Shown in pieces: positions 46,523 through 55,006 of a stretch of 64,000 nucleotides of DNA. How positions within the stretch are numbered: position 1 is the first letter of the stretch; the number at the start of each line of letters is the position of its first letter. Both the position numbers and the translations under genes were made by a program. Source of the DNA: Clostridia bacterium (GTDB taxonomy: Bacteria; Bacillota; Clostridia; Christensenellales; Aristaeellaceae); the NCBI GenBank assembly GCA_017519405.1, contig JAFWSH010000023.1, positions 124,001 to 188,000 on the forward strand, given 5' to 3'. Below the pieces are notes generated by a model. The model ran no database searches, was not told where the DNA came from, and saw nothing but the letters and a program-made list of their open reading frames with translations.

Positions 46523-48298
46523 TCAGGCGGGGGGCAGGGCGGCGGCGTACTCCTCCGCCAGGCGCGCCACATGCCGCCGGGCGAAATTGGCGGCCTCCTC
46601 CGCCTCCTCCTGGCTGACGGGGCGGTCCCCCATGAGGGAGACAAACTGGCTGACCTTCAGGCCCAGGGCCTCCTGCATGGAGGCGTCGGAGCCGACGGGG
46701 GAGACCAGGTAGTAGCACAGGAGGCTGTCCTGCTGGCCGATGCGGTGGGCCCGGTCCTCCGCCTGGGCGTGGACGGCGGGGCTCCAGTCCAGCTCCCCGA
46801 AGACCACGCAGGTGGCCCGCTGCAGGTTCAGGCCGGAGGCGGAGCGCAGGCTGACGCACAGCAGGTCCGTCCTGCCCTCCATGAAGCGGGCGGCGGCCTT
46901 CTCCTTCTCGGCGGTGGTCTCCCGGCCGGTGATGAAGCCGGGGCGGAAGGCCTTCAGCTCCGCCTTGTACAGGTCCATCACCTCGTGGTGGTGGGCGAAG
47001 AGCAGCACTTTTTCTCCGCCCTCCAGCAGGGCCCGGACAAACTGGCACACGAAGGGCGCCTTGGCCACGCCGGTGGCCTGGCGGGCCCGCTGGCTGATGG
47101 CGGCCTCCAGCAGGCTCTTCTCCTGGGGGGAGAGGGCGCTGTCCGTCTTCCAGCGCAGGAGCTGGGGGAGGATGGGGGCCATGAGCCGGGCGTAGACCCT
47201 GTCGTTCCAGTCCAACTCCTGCACCAGGCGGCGCTTGGGGGGCAGCTCCGAGAGCACCTGCTCCTTGGTGCGCCGGAGCATCAGGCCCTCCCGCTTGAGA
47301 TAGTCCCCCAGCAGCTCCGGCTTGGCCACGATGGCGCTGCCGTAGCCGTAGCACCACTCCCGGGAGAAGGACTCCCAGTCCCCCAGGAAGTGGTAGTCCA
47401 GGATGTTGATGACGTTCCAGATCTCCCCGCCCCGGTTGTAGATGGGGGTGCCGGAGAGGCCGTAGACCCGCTCGCAGTGCTCCGCCAGCAGGGAGGCGGC
47501 GGAGTACTTCTCCGTGCCCGTGTGGCGCAGCTCCTGGATCTCGTCGAAGATGACGCAGCGCAGGGGGAGGTCGGGGAGGACCTCCTTCCAGCCCCGGAGC
47601 AGCAGGTAGTGCATGATGTAGAGGTCGGCCTCCGGCAGGGGGTAGGGTTTCAGGCCGGTGATGATATGCACCCGGGGCGGTCTGCCTTCCAGGCGCAGGA
47701 AGCGCAGGGCCTCCTCCTGCCAGTTGAGGGTGAGGTGGGGCGGGGGCACCACAAGGGCGGGGAAGAGCCGGTCCGCTGCCAGGCACGCCAGGGCCTGCAC
47801 CGTCTTGCCCAGGCCCATCTCGTCCGCCAGCAGGCAGCGGTCGTGGCCCGTGAGGAAGGACAGCCCCTCCCGCTGGAACTCCATGAGCTTCCCGGCGAAG
47901 GTGCCCTCCGGCGGGTCGGACCTGGGGGGCATGCGGGCGGCCTGCTCCTGCCGGATGGCGTAGCGCCGGGCCTCCGCCACCGCGGCGTCCCACCGGGCCA
48001 GGTCCTGCATCCGGACCTGCAGGGGGAAGCGCAGCATCAGCCAGCACAGGTCCGCCACCATCCGCCGGTGGCCGGTGAAGCGGGCCTCCCCCCGGCGGCC
48101 GCCCGCGGAGCCGGGGAACAGGCGCTTGCACATCTCCGTCACCGAGGGATCCCCCTTCACCACCCAGCAGCGGCTGCGCTGGTTCCAGGAGAGGGTGCCC
48201 CAGGTGCGGCTGCCCTCCGGCACGCCGGCGCGCAAATAGGGCGGAAGCAGCTCCTCCTCCGCCCCGGTCCAGGGGGTTTCCTCATGGATGTCGGTCAT
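46523..48298 (-). CDS. SNF2-family DNA helicase/translocase
   Basis: A 591-residue SF2 ATPase. About 170 residues of unassigned N-terminal sequence precede motif I LLADEMGLGKTVQALACLAA. Motif II is CVIFDEIQELRH (DEIQ rather than DEAH), motif III VYGLSGTPIYNR. The second RecA lobe has VLLFAHHHEVMDLYKAEL, then VSLRSASGLNLQRATCVVFG and motif VI AQAEDRAHRIGQQDSLLCYY. The HRIGQ ending is diagnostic of the SNF2 group. It lies 28 bases after a small PD-(D/E)XK-like gene with which it probably works, and behind a class A PBP gene. Chromatin-free bacteria use such motors in repair, transcription or defence; which applies here is unknown. Confidence 0.92.
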   Translation of the reverse strand: MTDIHEETPWTGAEEELLPPYLRAGVPEGSRTWGTLSWNQRSRCWVVKGDPSVTEMCKRLFPGSAGGRRGEARFTGHRRMVADLCWLMLRFPLQVRMQDLARWDAAVAEARRYAIRQEQAARMPPRSDPPEGTFAGKLMEFQREGLSFLTGHDRCLLADEMGLGKTVQALACLAADRLFPALVVPPPHLTLNWQEEALRFLRLEGRPPRVHIITGLKPYPLPEADLYIMHYLLLRGWKEVLPDLPLRCVIFDEIQELRHTGTEKYSAASLLAEHCERVYGLSGTPIYNRGGEIWNVINILDYHFLGDWESFSREWCYGYGSAIVAKPELLGDYLKREGLMLRRTKEQVLSELPPKRRLVQELDWNDRVYARLMAPILPQLLRWKTDSALSPQEKSLLEAAISQRARQATGVAKAPFVCQFVRALLEGGEKVLLFAHHHEVMDLYKAELKAFRPGFITGRETTAEKEKAAARFMEGRTDLLCVSLRSASGLNLQRATCVVFGELDWSPAVHAQAEDRAHRIGQQDSLLCYYLVSPVGSDASMQEALGLKVSQFVSLMGDRPVSQEEAEEAANFARRHVARLAEEYAAALPPA

Positions 48299-48326
48299 GG
48301 CGTTGCGTCCTTTTTCTCCGATGATG

Positions 48327-48692
48327 CTACAGCGCGATGCCCCACAGCCGCCGCAGGCAGACGGCCCGCAGGGGCTTGCCGTTCAGGGTGTCCGGGAGAT
48401 CCACCGTCTGCTCGGTGACCAGCACCAGGGCCTCCACCTGAGGGCAGGCGGTGTAGCGGGCCAGCTGCTGGCGGATCCGCGCCCGCTCCGGCTGGCCGCG
48501 CTTGACCTCGATGCCCACGCCCCCGCAGAGAAAGTCGATGCGGCAGCGGGGGGCCAGGGCCACCTCGTGGCGCCTCGCCAGCCCCGCCCGGTCCAGGGCG
48601 GCCGCCACCAGGGCGTGGAGGTCATACTCCCCCCGCTCCAGGGGCGCCCGGATGGTGCGCAGGGCGGCCAGCACCGCCTCCAGCGGGGGCAT
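48327..48692 (-). CDS. Small PD-(D/E)XK nuclease-like protein
   Basis: A 121-residue soluble protein. LARRHEVALAPRCRIDFLCG then GVGIEVKRGQPERARIRQQL form the D-x(n)-(E)-V-K pattern of a PD-(D/E)XK fold: Asp in RIDF, then Glu-Val-Lys in GIEVKRG. The glutamate upstream (RHEVA) would complete a metal site. RYTACPQVEALVLVTEQTVD supplies the following strand. The ATG overlaps the stop of the PBP gene (ATGA), and the SNF2 helicase follows after 28 bases. Nuclease activity is inferred from the motif alone. Confidence 0.75.
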   Translation of the reverse strand: MPPLEAVLAALRTIRAPLERGEYDLHALVAAALDRAGLARRHEVALAPRCRIDFLCGGVGIEVKRGQPERARIRQQLARYTACPQVEALVLVTEQTVDLPDTLNGKPLRAVCLRRLWGIAL

Positions 48693-51682
48693 CAGTAGAT
48701 CCCCGCCATGGCCTGGCTCAGCCTGCCCATGGCGCCCAGAATGTCCGCCTCGCTGTAGTAGCCGGCGTTCAGCAGGCTGTTCAGGTTCCAGATGGCGTTC
48801 TGGATGGCCACCGCCTGGGGGTGGTTGGGGTCCAGGCCGTCCAGGGTGAACTGGGCCTGGGCGATGAGGTTCATGGCGTCCTGGGCGTAGACGCTGCCGT
48901 CGTTCCCCTGGACGCCCGGCTGGACGTTGTAGCCCGGGTCGGTCTGGGTGTCATAGCCGGGGAAATAGCCCGGGTCGGTCTGAGGCGTCACCTGGGCAGG
49001 GCTGTAGGCCCCGTGGAGGGTGCAGGTGATGCCGCTCTGGCCGTAGGAGAGCCCCAGATACTCCCGCAGGGTGTCCTCATACTCCGTGCCCAGGTACTGG
49101 TAGAGGGGATGGCCTTGGGGGATGGTCACCACGCCCCGGGTCTCCACATTGGGGCAGTAGGCCCCAGCGGCCATGCCGCTCTCCACGCAGACGCTCTCGG
49201 TGGTGTGCATCTGGCACTGCACGGTGGGCTGGGTGCCGCTGAGCCAGTAGTCGGTCACCACGCCGAAGCCCTTGCTGTCGCTGTAGCAGGCGTCGGTGGC
49301 CAGCTGGCCGGAGACGGCGCAGGTGGTGACCTTCACCAGGCCGTACTGCCCGGCGTCCCCCTCCAGGATGTCCCGGTTGGGCAGACCCTTGTGGATCTTG
49401 CTCATGTAGGACTGCCAGAGGGGAGCGGCCGCCCCGGAGCCGGTGGTCTTGCCGGACAGGGCCTTGTAGTTGTCGTGGCCGATCCACACGCAGGAGGCGT
49501 AGTAGCCGGTGATCCCCGCGAAGGTGACGCCCTTCTGGTCGGAGTTGGTGCCGGTCTTGCCGCCCACGGTCTGGCCGGAGATCTTCGCCGAGGTGCCCGT
49601 GCCGGAGGAGACCACGGACTTGAGCATGTCCACGATCATGTAGGCGGTGGAGGCGGAGAAGACCCGGCGGCGCTCCTGGTGCTGCCGGCCGTCCCAGACG
49701 ATGCGGCCCTCACTGTCGGAGATGCCGATGACGGAGATGGGCTTCACGTAGATGCCGCCGTTGGCCAGCACGCCGTAGGCCACGGTCATCTGCAGGGGCG
49801 TGATGCCGCTGGAGCCCAGGGTCACGCCAAAGGGGGTGGCGTCGATGTGGGCGTTGTCCACCCCCATTTTATTCAGGTAGTCCACGGCGCTGGAGACCCC
49901 CACGATGGTCATCATGGTCTGGGCGGCCGCGGTGTTGTAGGACTTGGTCATGGCGGCCCGGAGGGTGATGGGGCCGGTGTAGCCGCCGCCGCCGTAGTTC
50001 TTGGGCCAGGTGTCCTGCCCCCGGGCGTTGCGCCAGCCGGCCACGGGCAGGGGCATGTTGAACACCACGCTGGCGGGGGAGGCGCCCTTCTCCAGGGCGG
50101 GGGCATAGACCGTCAGCGGCTTGATGGAGGAGCCCACGGGCATCTTCATGTCGGTGGCGCGGTTCAGGGTCTTGCGGACGGTGGGGACGTTGCGGCTGCC
50201 CACCATGGCCTTGATCTCCCCGGTGCGGTAGTCGATGATCACCGCGGCGGCCTGGGGCTCCACAATCTCCGTGTAGGTGCCGTCCCCGTTGGAGGCGCGG
50301 AAGGTCTTGTCCGCGGGATCCCGCAGGGAGGGGTACTTGGTCCAGTTAGCCACGGTGTCCTCCAGGGTGCCCTGGATGGCGGGGTCGATGGCCAGCTGCA
50401 CCCGGTAGCCGCCGGTGCGGAACTTGCTCTCCATGGCGGCCCGGTTGGCCGGGGTGTTCTCCAGGCCCCCCAGCTCCAGGAGAATGTCCACCACCTCGCC
50501 CACGGCGTACTCCACATAGTGGGGATAGGCGTACATGGAGGCCGAGCCGCTGGGGTCCGCCTCCAGCACGTGGGCGGTGGCGGGGTCCAGGGCGGCCTGG
50601 TACTGCTCAAAGGTGATGAACTGGCAGTTGTACATCCAGCGCAGCACATAGTCCGTGCGGTCGTTGGTGATCTTCACATAGTCCACGCCCTCCTTGTGGC
50701 GGGTGTAGAAATTGCGCCGGGGGTTGTAGTAGTAGGGGCTGTTGGCGATGCCGGCCAGCATGGCGCACTCCCGCAGGGTCAGCTCCCCCAGCTCCTTGCC
50801 GAAGTAGCCCTGGGAGGCGGTCTGGACGCCGTAATAGTTTTCCCCCAGCCAGATGGTGTTCAGGTAGCACTCCAGGATCTGGTCCTTGGTGTAGGTCTGC
50901 TCCAGCTGGATGGCCAGGTAGGCCTCCTGGATCTTCCGCTTGTAGCTCTGCTCCGAGGAGAGCACGGTGTTCTTGATGAGCTGCTGGGTGATGGTGGAGC
51001 CGCCCTGGGTGGAGGAGGAGGTGAGGTTGGAGACAAAGGCGCCCACGATGCGCTTGAAGTCCACGCCGTTGTGGGTGTAGAAGCGGGTGTCCTCCGCCGC
51101 CACGAAGGCGCGCTGCAGGGCGGCGGGCATGGCCGCCAGGGAGACCATCACCCGGTTCTCCGTGCCCTTGTACTCGGTGATGAGGTCGCCGTTGATGTCG
51201 TAGATGAAGGAGGTCTGGGCCTGCTCGTCCAGGGCGGTGAGGTCCAGGGTGGGGGCGGTCTCCACATAGCCCTTGGCGATGCCGGCCACGGCGCCCGCCG
51301 CCGCCAGGGCCAGCAGCAGCCCCGCCACGAACAGCAGCCGGACCGCCCCCACCGCCACGCTCAGCAGGAAGGGCGGCTTGCGCATGGCGGGCTTGAAGAT
51401 GGAGTGGGGCTCGTGCTCCGCGTCGTCCATGTCCTCGTCCCCGGGGTCCCGCAGGACGGGCTCGGGGGCCTCCTCCGGCGCCCGGGCCCAGTCGTCACAG
51501 GCGAGATCCTCCGGGTCGTCCGGGGCGAAATCCCCGTCCCACCCGGGCTGGGGCATGTCAAAATCCCCGCCGGGGTCTGCCGCCTGCGGGGTTTCACCCG
51601 CCGGCTGCTCCGCCGCCGGGGGCGTATAGGGAGACCAGTTCCGGGTCTGGCCGTCCCGGTCCCTGTCCTCGAAATCCGTCAT
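48692..51682 (-). CDS. Class A penicillin-binding protein (glycosyltransferase/transpeptidase)
   Basis: A 996-residue bifunctional peptidoglycan synthase. A cytoplasmic acidic, proline-rich tail of about 120 residues leads to one membrane helix (AVRLLFVAGLLLALAAAGAV). The GT51 domain has AFVAAEDTRFYTHNGVDFKR and SSTQGGSTITQQLIKNTVLS. The transpeptidase domain has MPVGSSIKPLTVYAPAL (SxxK), MTKSYNTAAAQ (SxN) and TVGGKTGTNSDQKG (KTG). The C-terminal 180 residues contain four cysteines and Gly/Tyr/Pro repeats (TDPGYFPGYDTQTDPGYNVQ) and should lie outside the membrane. GGAGG precedes the ATG. Unusually, nuclease and helicase genes are coupled behind it. Confidence 0.97.
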   Translation of the reverse strand: MTDFEDRDRDGQTRNWSPYTPPAAEQPAGETPQAADPGGDFDMPQPGWDGDFAPDDPEDLACDDWARAPEEAPEPVLRDPGDEDMDDAEHEPHSIFKPAMRKPPFLLSVAVGAVRLLFVAGLLLALAAAGAVAGIAKGYVETAPTLDLTALDEQAQTSFIYDINGDLITEYKGTENRVMVSLAAMPAALQRAFVAAEDTRFYTHNGVDFKRIVGAFVSNLTSSSTQGGSTITQQLIKNTVLSSEQSYKRKIQEAYLAIQLEQTYTKDQILECYLNTIWLGENYYGVQTASQGYFGKELGELTLRECAMLAGIANSPYYYNPRRNFYTRHKEGVDYVKITNDRTDYVLRWMYNCQFITFEQYQAALDPATAHVLEADPSGSASMYAYPHYVEYAVGEVVDILLELGGLENTPANRAAMESKFRTGGYRVQLAIDPAIQGTLEDTVANWTKYPSLRDPADKTFRASNGDGTYTEIVEPQAAAVIIDYRTGEIKAMVGSRNVPTVRKTLNRATDMKMPVGSSIKPLTVYAPALEKGASPASVVFNMPLPVAGWRNARGQDTWPKNYGGGGYTGPITLRAAMTKSYNTAAAQTMMTIVGVSSAVDYLNKMGVDNAHIDATPFGVTLGSSGITPLQMTVAYGVLANGGIYVKPISVIGISDSEGRIVWDGRQHQERRRVFSASTAYMIVDMLKSVVSSGTGTSAKISGQTVGGKTGTNSDQKGVTFAGITGYYASCVWIGHDNYKALSGKTTGSGAAAPLWQSYMSKIHKGLPNRDILEGDAGQYGLVKVTTCAVSGQLATDACYSDSKGFGVVTDYWLSGTQPTVQCQMHTTESVCVESGMAAGAYCPNVETRGVVTIPQGHPLYQYLGTEYEDTLREYLGLSYGQSGITCTLHGAYSPAQVTPQTDPGYFPGYDTQTDPGYNVQPGVQGNDGSVYAQDAMNLIAQAQFTLDGLDPNHPQAVAIQNAIWNLNSLLNAGYYSEADILGAMGRLSQAMAGIY

Positions 51683-51720
51683 GAAAAGCCTCCTGGCCGT
51701 CTATTTCCTGTCACGGGCCC

Positions 51721-51749
51721 ATTATACCACAACACCGCCTCCGTGAAAA
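51721..51749 (-). promoter_or_regulatory. Promoter of the PBP operon
   Basis: Minus strand TTTTCA (51744-51749), 17-base spacer ending GTTGTGG, TATAAT (51721-51726), then GGG: nearly the same arrangement as the gyrB promoter. Confidence 0.7.
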
Positions 51750-51804
51750 GCGCCGCGGGGGCGGGCGGGCACAGTGTTACATTTCTTCACGGGCGGGAAA
51801 GAAA

Positions 51805-51826
51805 AAGGGCGCCGCCCGGGCGCCTT
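51805..51826 (-). terminator. Terminator of the metallo-hydrolase gene
   Basis: GGCGCC arms around CGGGC, followed by CTTTTTCTTT on the minus strand, about 15 bases after the stop. Confidence 0.8.
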
Positions 51827-51842
51827 CCTGGAGCGGAGGGCG

Positions 51843-52721
51843 TCAGCCGCCGCCGTTGTGGTCGATGTCGATGGGGAGGTCGGTGCCGCTGAAGACGTCC
51901 TCCATGCCCAGCATGTCGTCGTTCCCCGAGGCGGGAAGCACGCCGGCCTCCCGGGCGTCCGGGTAGTTCAGCAGGTTGATGCTCATGAAGCCCGTGTCGT
52001 CGAACTCCAGCAGCATCTGCTCCTTGGGCCGCACCAGGGCGATGACCTCGGTCTCCCGGCAGCGGGCGCTGCGGGCAAACTCCGCCGCCATCTCCCGGCG
52101 CCCCCAGAAGTGCATGGGCACCAGCAGGCGGGGCTTCACGGTGAGAATGAAATAGTTGGCGCCGGCGTCGTAGCCCCGTCCCTGCCGGGGGTCCACCGGG
52201 AAGAAGGCCAGGTCGATGGGCTCCCCGATCAGGGGCTCGCAGGCCTTCCGGAAGGCGGCCTCCGCCTCGTCGATCTCCTGCAGGGTGGACTCATCCCGCC
52301 AGTGCCAGAAGTTCAGGTCCCCCGCGTGGAAGATGCGGATGCCGTCCAGGTCCACCAGGAAGGAGACCCCCAGGTCGGTGGAGTCGAAGGCCTTCACCTT
52401 CACATGCTCCCCCAGGGTCACCTCGCTGCCGCACACCATCCGCACCCCGGGGACATCCGCCGGCAGCTCGTCGGCGATGACGTAGGTCACCGGCACCTCC
52501 CCCAGCCAGGTGAGCACCTCCGGGTCGAAGTGGTCGGGATGGCTGTGGCTGATGAACACATAGATCTCCTGGAACTGCTTCAGCTCCGCCAGGGTGAGGC
52601 GGCGGAAGTCCGCCAGCTCCCGGTGCTCCCCCAGCCAGTAGTCAAAGACCAGCAGCACCTCGTCCTTGGCGCAGGAAAAACCGCTGTGCAGATAGTAGGT
52701 GACCTGCATCCGCTTGTTCAA
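51843..52721 (-). CDS. Metallo-beta-lactamase-fold hydrolase
   Basis: A 292-residue cytoplasmic metallo-hydrolase of the UlaG-like type. IYVFISHSHPDHFDPEVLTW near residues 53-72 holds the HxHxDH zinc motif, GIRIFHAGDLNFWHW the further metal ligands (H, D), and LLVPMHFWGRREMA the last histidine. VDPRQGRGYDAGANYFILTV is an additional family-like stretch. It starts with TTG at 52721, placed by GGAGGAG just upstream; ATG 52709 would be too far from it. Such enzymes hydrolyse diverse phosphodiester or lactone substrates, and the sequence does not say which. Confidence 0.85.
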   Translation of the reverse strand: MNKRMQVTYYLHSGFSCAKDEVLLVFDYWLGEHRELADFRRLTLAELKQFQEIYVFISHSHPDHFDPEVLTWLGEVPVTYVIADELPADVPGVRMVCGSEVTLGEHVKVKAFDSTDLGVSFLVDLDGIRIFHAGDLNFWHWRDESTLQEIDEAEAAFRKACEPLIGEPIDLAFFPVDPRQGRGYDAGANYFILTVKPRLLVPMHFWGRREMAAEFARSARCRETEVIALVRPKEQMLLEFDDTGFMSINLLNYPDAREAGVLPASGNDDMLGMEDVFSGTDLPIDIDHNGGG

Positions 52722-52767
52722 CGGCTCTCCTCCTCCTTTTTACGGCGCACTGTCTTACATCGGCAAT

Positions 52768-52796
52768 ATTCTACCACACTTCTGCCACAATGTCAA
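52768..52796 (-). promoter_or_regulatory. Promoter of the metallo-hydrolase gene
   Basis: Minus strand TTGACA (52791-52796), 17-base spacer, TAGAAT (52768-52773). Confidence 0.75.
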
Positions 52797-52935
52797 ACGA
52801 AAACGACCAGAACAGGCAACACAATCCCATTACTTCTGTAAAAATGCGCAAAAAAGCTGTGAACAATCCCACTTTCAATCGTAAAATACCCCGGAATTGG
52901 GACAGGGCTCCACCGGGGGCGATTTTGCGGAGTGA

Positions 52936-52964
52936 TTGTGTTCAACGGACAATTGTGCTATGAT
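52936..52964 (+). promoter_or_regulatory. Promoter of rpiB
   Basis: TTGTGT (52936-52941), 17-base spacer, TATGAT (52959-52964), about 45 bases upstream of the start. Confidence 0.6.
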
Positions 52965-53008
52965 AGACCCAGGACGCGAAGACGCGCACAAGGACGGGAG
53001 GAAGAAAC

Positions 53009-53461
53009 ATGATCGCGCTGGCCTGTGACCATACCGGCGTCGCCCTGAAGGGGGAGATCGCCCGGATGCTGGACGAGATGGGGCTCGAGTGGAAGGATTT
53101 CGGCAATTACGACGCCGCCAACCGGGACGACGACTATCCGGTGTACGGCTTCCGGGCGGCCCGGGCCGTGGCCTCCGGGGAGTGTGACCGGGGCATCCTG
53201 ATCTGCGGCACGGGCGTGGGCATCGGCATCGCGGCCTCCAAGGTGAAGGGCATCCGGGTGTGCACCTGCTCGGACGTGTACACGGCGGAGCTGTCCAAGC
53301 GGCACAACAACAGCAACATCCTCACCATGGGCGCCCGGGTGGTGGGCGTGGAGGTGGCGAAGATGATCGCGCGGCACTGGCTGACCGCCGAGTTTGAGGG
53401 CGGACGGCACCAGCGGCGTATTGACCAGATCACGGCCATCGAGAACGGGGAAACCCTCTGA
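53009..53461 (+). CDS. rpiB: Ribose-5-phosphate isomerase B
   Basis: A 150-residue RpiB/LacAB-family sugar-phosphate isomerase that interconverts ribose 5-phosphate and ribulose 5-phosphate in the pentose phosphate pathway. Visible signatures are MIALACDHTGVALKGEI, then RGILICGTGVGIGIAASKVK with the catalytic cysteine, and LSKRHNNSNILTMGARVVG with the phosphate-binding residues. Length is standard. GGGAGG precedes the ATG. Its stop codon starts the 13-base tandem repeat that leads into the next gene. Confidence 0.95.
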   Translation: MIALACDHTGVALKGEIARMLDEMGLEWKDFGNYDAANRDDDYPVYGFRAARAVASGECDRGILICGTGVGIGIAASKVKGIRVCTCSDVYTAELSKRHNNSNILTMGARVVGVEVAKMIARHWLTAEFEGGRHQRRIDQITAIENGETL

Positions 53462-53485
53462 CGGACGAAGAAGACGGACGAAGAA
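53460..53485 (+). repeat. Tandem 13-base repeat in the rpiB spacer
   Basis: GACGGACGAAGAA occurs twice head to tail, from the rpiB stop up to the GGAG ribosome site of the next gene. Confidence 0.8.
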
Positions 53486-53496
53486 GGAGAAATCCC

Positions 53497-54954
53497 ATGA
53501 AGATGAAGAAAGCACTGGCCCTCCTGCTCTGCCTGCTGCTGACGGCGGGCCTGCTCCCCGGCAGGGCGGCCGCGGCGGCGCCTGTCGTGCCCATGGCGGA
53601 GCTGATCTGGCTGGGGGACGACAGCCAGACCACCGCGGCCACGGCGGTGCATGCGGCCTTCGGGGAGGAGACGGTGTGGCTGGCGCCGGCGGCCCTCCTG
53701 CCGGACGACGTGGCCCTGTATCTGATGACGGACCAGGGAACCTATACCCGGGTGCTAGGGGCGGAGGAGCTGGGGGGCAGCGGCCTGGCGGTGCTGACCC
53801 TGGCGGACCCGGAGCTGCTGACGGAGGCCATCTCCCTGTCCGGCAGCGGCAATGTGGGCCCTGTGCGAGGCCATCTGGCGGACGGAAGCCGGGTGGAGAG
53901 CTGGGCGGAGCGGGTGGCGCCGGTGACCCTGCGGGGCCACGGCGGCATGACCCTCACCAGCCTGCCCGGGCTGCTCTCCGGCGCGGTGGTCACCGACAGC
54001 GAGGGCCTGCTGGCCGGCCTGGTGATGAGCACCTGGGGCGAGGGGGAGGGCCGCTACGGCGCCCTGACCGCCCGGGGCATCACCGAGGCCCTGCTGGCGG
54101 CGGACCGCACAGCCCTGCCGATTCAGGGGACGGAGGACAGCAGCGCCCGGCAGGCGGTGCCGGTTCACGCCTCGGTGACCCTGGACCAGGGCCTGATCTG
54201 CGTGGACTGGCGGGACCAGGCTTATCCGGGGGAGACGGAGAGCGGCGTGTATGCCGTGGTGCTGGAGGACGTGGACAACAGGTACTACACCAGCTGGCGG
54301 GTGGACCACGGGGATGAGAAGCTGGTTTACTTCCCCGCGGTGCCGGAGCGCACCTACCATGTGTGGGTGGGGTACTGGCCGGAGCGGCCGGAGTCCTTCA
54401 TCGGGATCACGGTGCTGCCGCCGGAGGCGGAGATCACCCCGCCCGACCTGGGGAACGTGACGGACCACGGCTTCCGCCAGGAGTGCTGGCTGGCCCTGCG
54501 CCCCGCCTCGGAGCAACTCACGGGCATGGAGAAGCTGGAGCGGACGGAGAACATCACCCGGGCCCAGCTGGAGAGCGGGGAATACAAGCTCTGCCTGCAG
54601 GTGGTGAACCACTACAGCGTGACGGAGGAGTCCCAGGACAACCTGGTCTTCGCCCTCTTCGGCCCGGACGGCACCTGCGCCGCGGAGGCCTCCGGCTTCA
54701 TCTGGGCGCCGGAGTACATGCCGGACGACGTCTGGAACAAGGACTGCTCCGGAATGCTGGAGGACATGCTGTGGGATGTGGAGACCTACCCCGAGGGCAC
54801 CTACACGGTGGCCTACTATATCGGCGGCCGGCTGGCGGGGGGCGCGACCTTCACCCTGGGCCCGGCGGAGGCGGCCCCGGAGACGGACGGCACAGAGCTG
54901 CCGGAGGAGATGCTGCAGCGGCTGAAGGAGTTTGTGAACACCACCAAACCGTGA
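53497..54954 (+). CDS. Secreted protein, trypsin-like fold without catalytic serine (tentative), plus C-terminal beta domains
   Basis: A 485-residue exported protein. The signal peptide is MKMKKALALLLCLLLTAGLL, cut near AAA-AP. Residues 30-200 have the rhythm of a trypsin-like protease. The end TLTSLPGLLSGAVVTDSEGLLAGLVMST resembles the GDSGGPVVxxxGxLVGI region, but leucine stands where the serine should be, and the earlier His/Asp are not evident. Thus an inactive relative is more likely than an enzyme. Residues 215-480 are beta-rich (GVYAVVLEDVDNRYYTSWRV) and look Ig-like. It is 52 bases before an exported PDZ protein. I do not recognise a named family. Confidence 0.6.
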   Translation: MKMKKALALLLCLLLTAGLLPGRAAAAAPVVPMAELIWLGDDSQTTAATAVHAAFGEETVWLAPAALLPDDVALYLMTDQGTYTRVLGAEELGGSGLAVLTLADPELLTEAISLSGSGNVGPVRGHLADGSRVESWAERVAPVTLRGHGGMTLTSLPGLLSGAVVTDSEGLLAGLVMSTWGEGEGRYGALTARGITEALLAADRTALPIQGTEDSSARQAVPVHASVTLDQGLICVDWRDQAYPGETESGVYAVVLEDVDNRYYTSWRVDHGDEKLVYFPAVPERTYHVWVGYWPERPESFIGITVLPPEAEITPPDLGNVTDHGFRQECWLALRPASEQLTGMEKLERTENITRAQLESGEYKLCLQVVNHYSVTEESQDNLVFALFGPDGTCAAEASGFIWAPEYMPDDVWNKDCSGMLEDMLWDVETYPEGTYTVAYYIGGRLAGGATFTLGPAEAAPETDGTELPEEMLQRLKEFVNTTKP

Positions 54955-55006
54955 TGAACCGGCTGTGAAGCCGCGCTGCCGCGGACACGAAAGGAGACCT
55001 GATCCA

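Noticed and set aside
48821..51892. 1023-codon plus-strand open frame opposite the class A PBP
   Set aside because: The PBP has intact SxxK, SxN and KTG motifs on the minus strand; the plus frame is a GC shadow.
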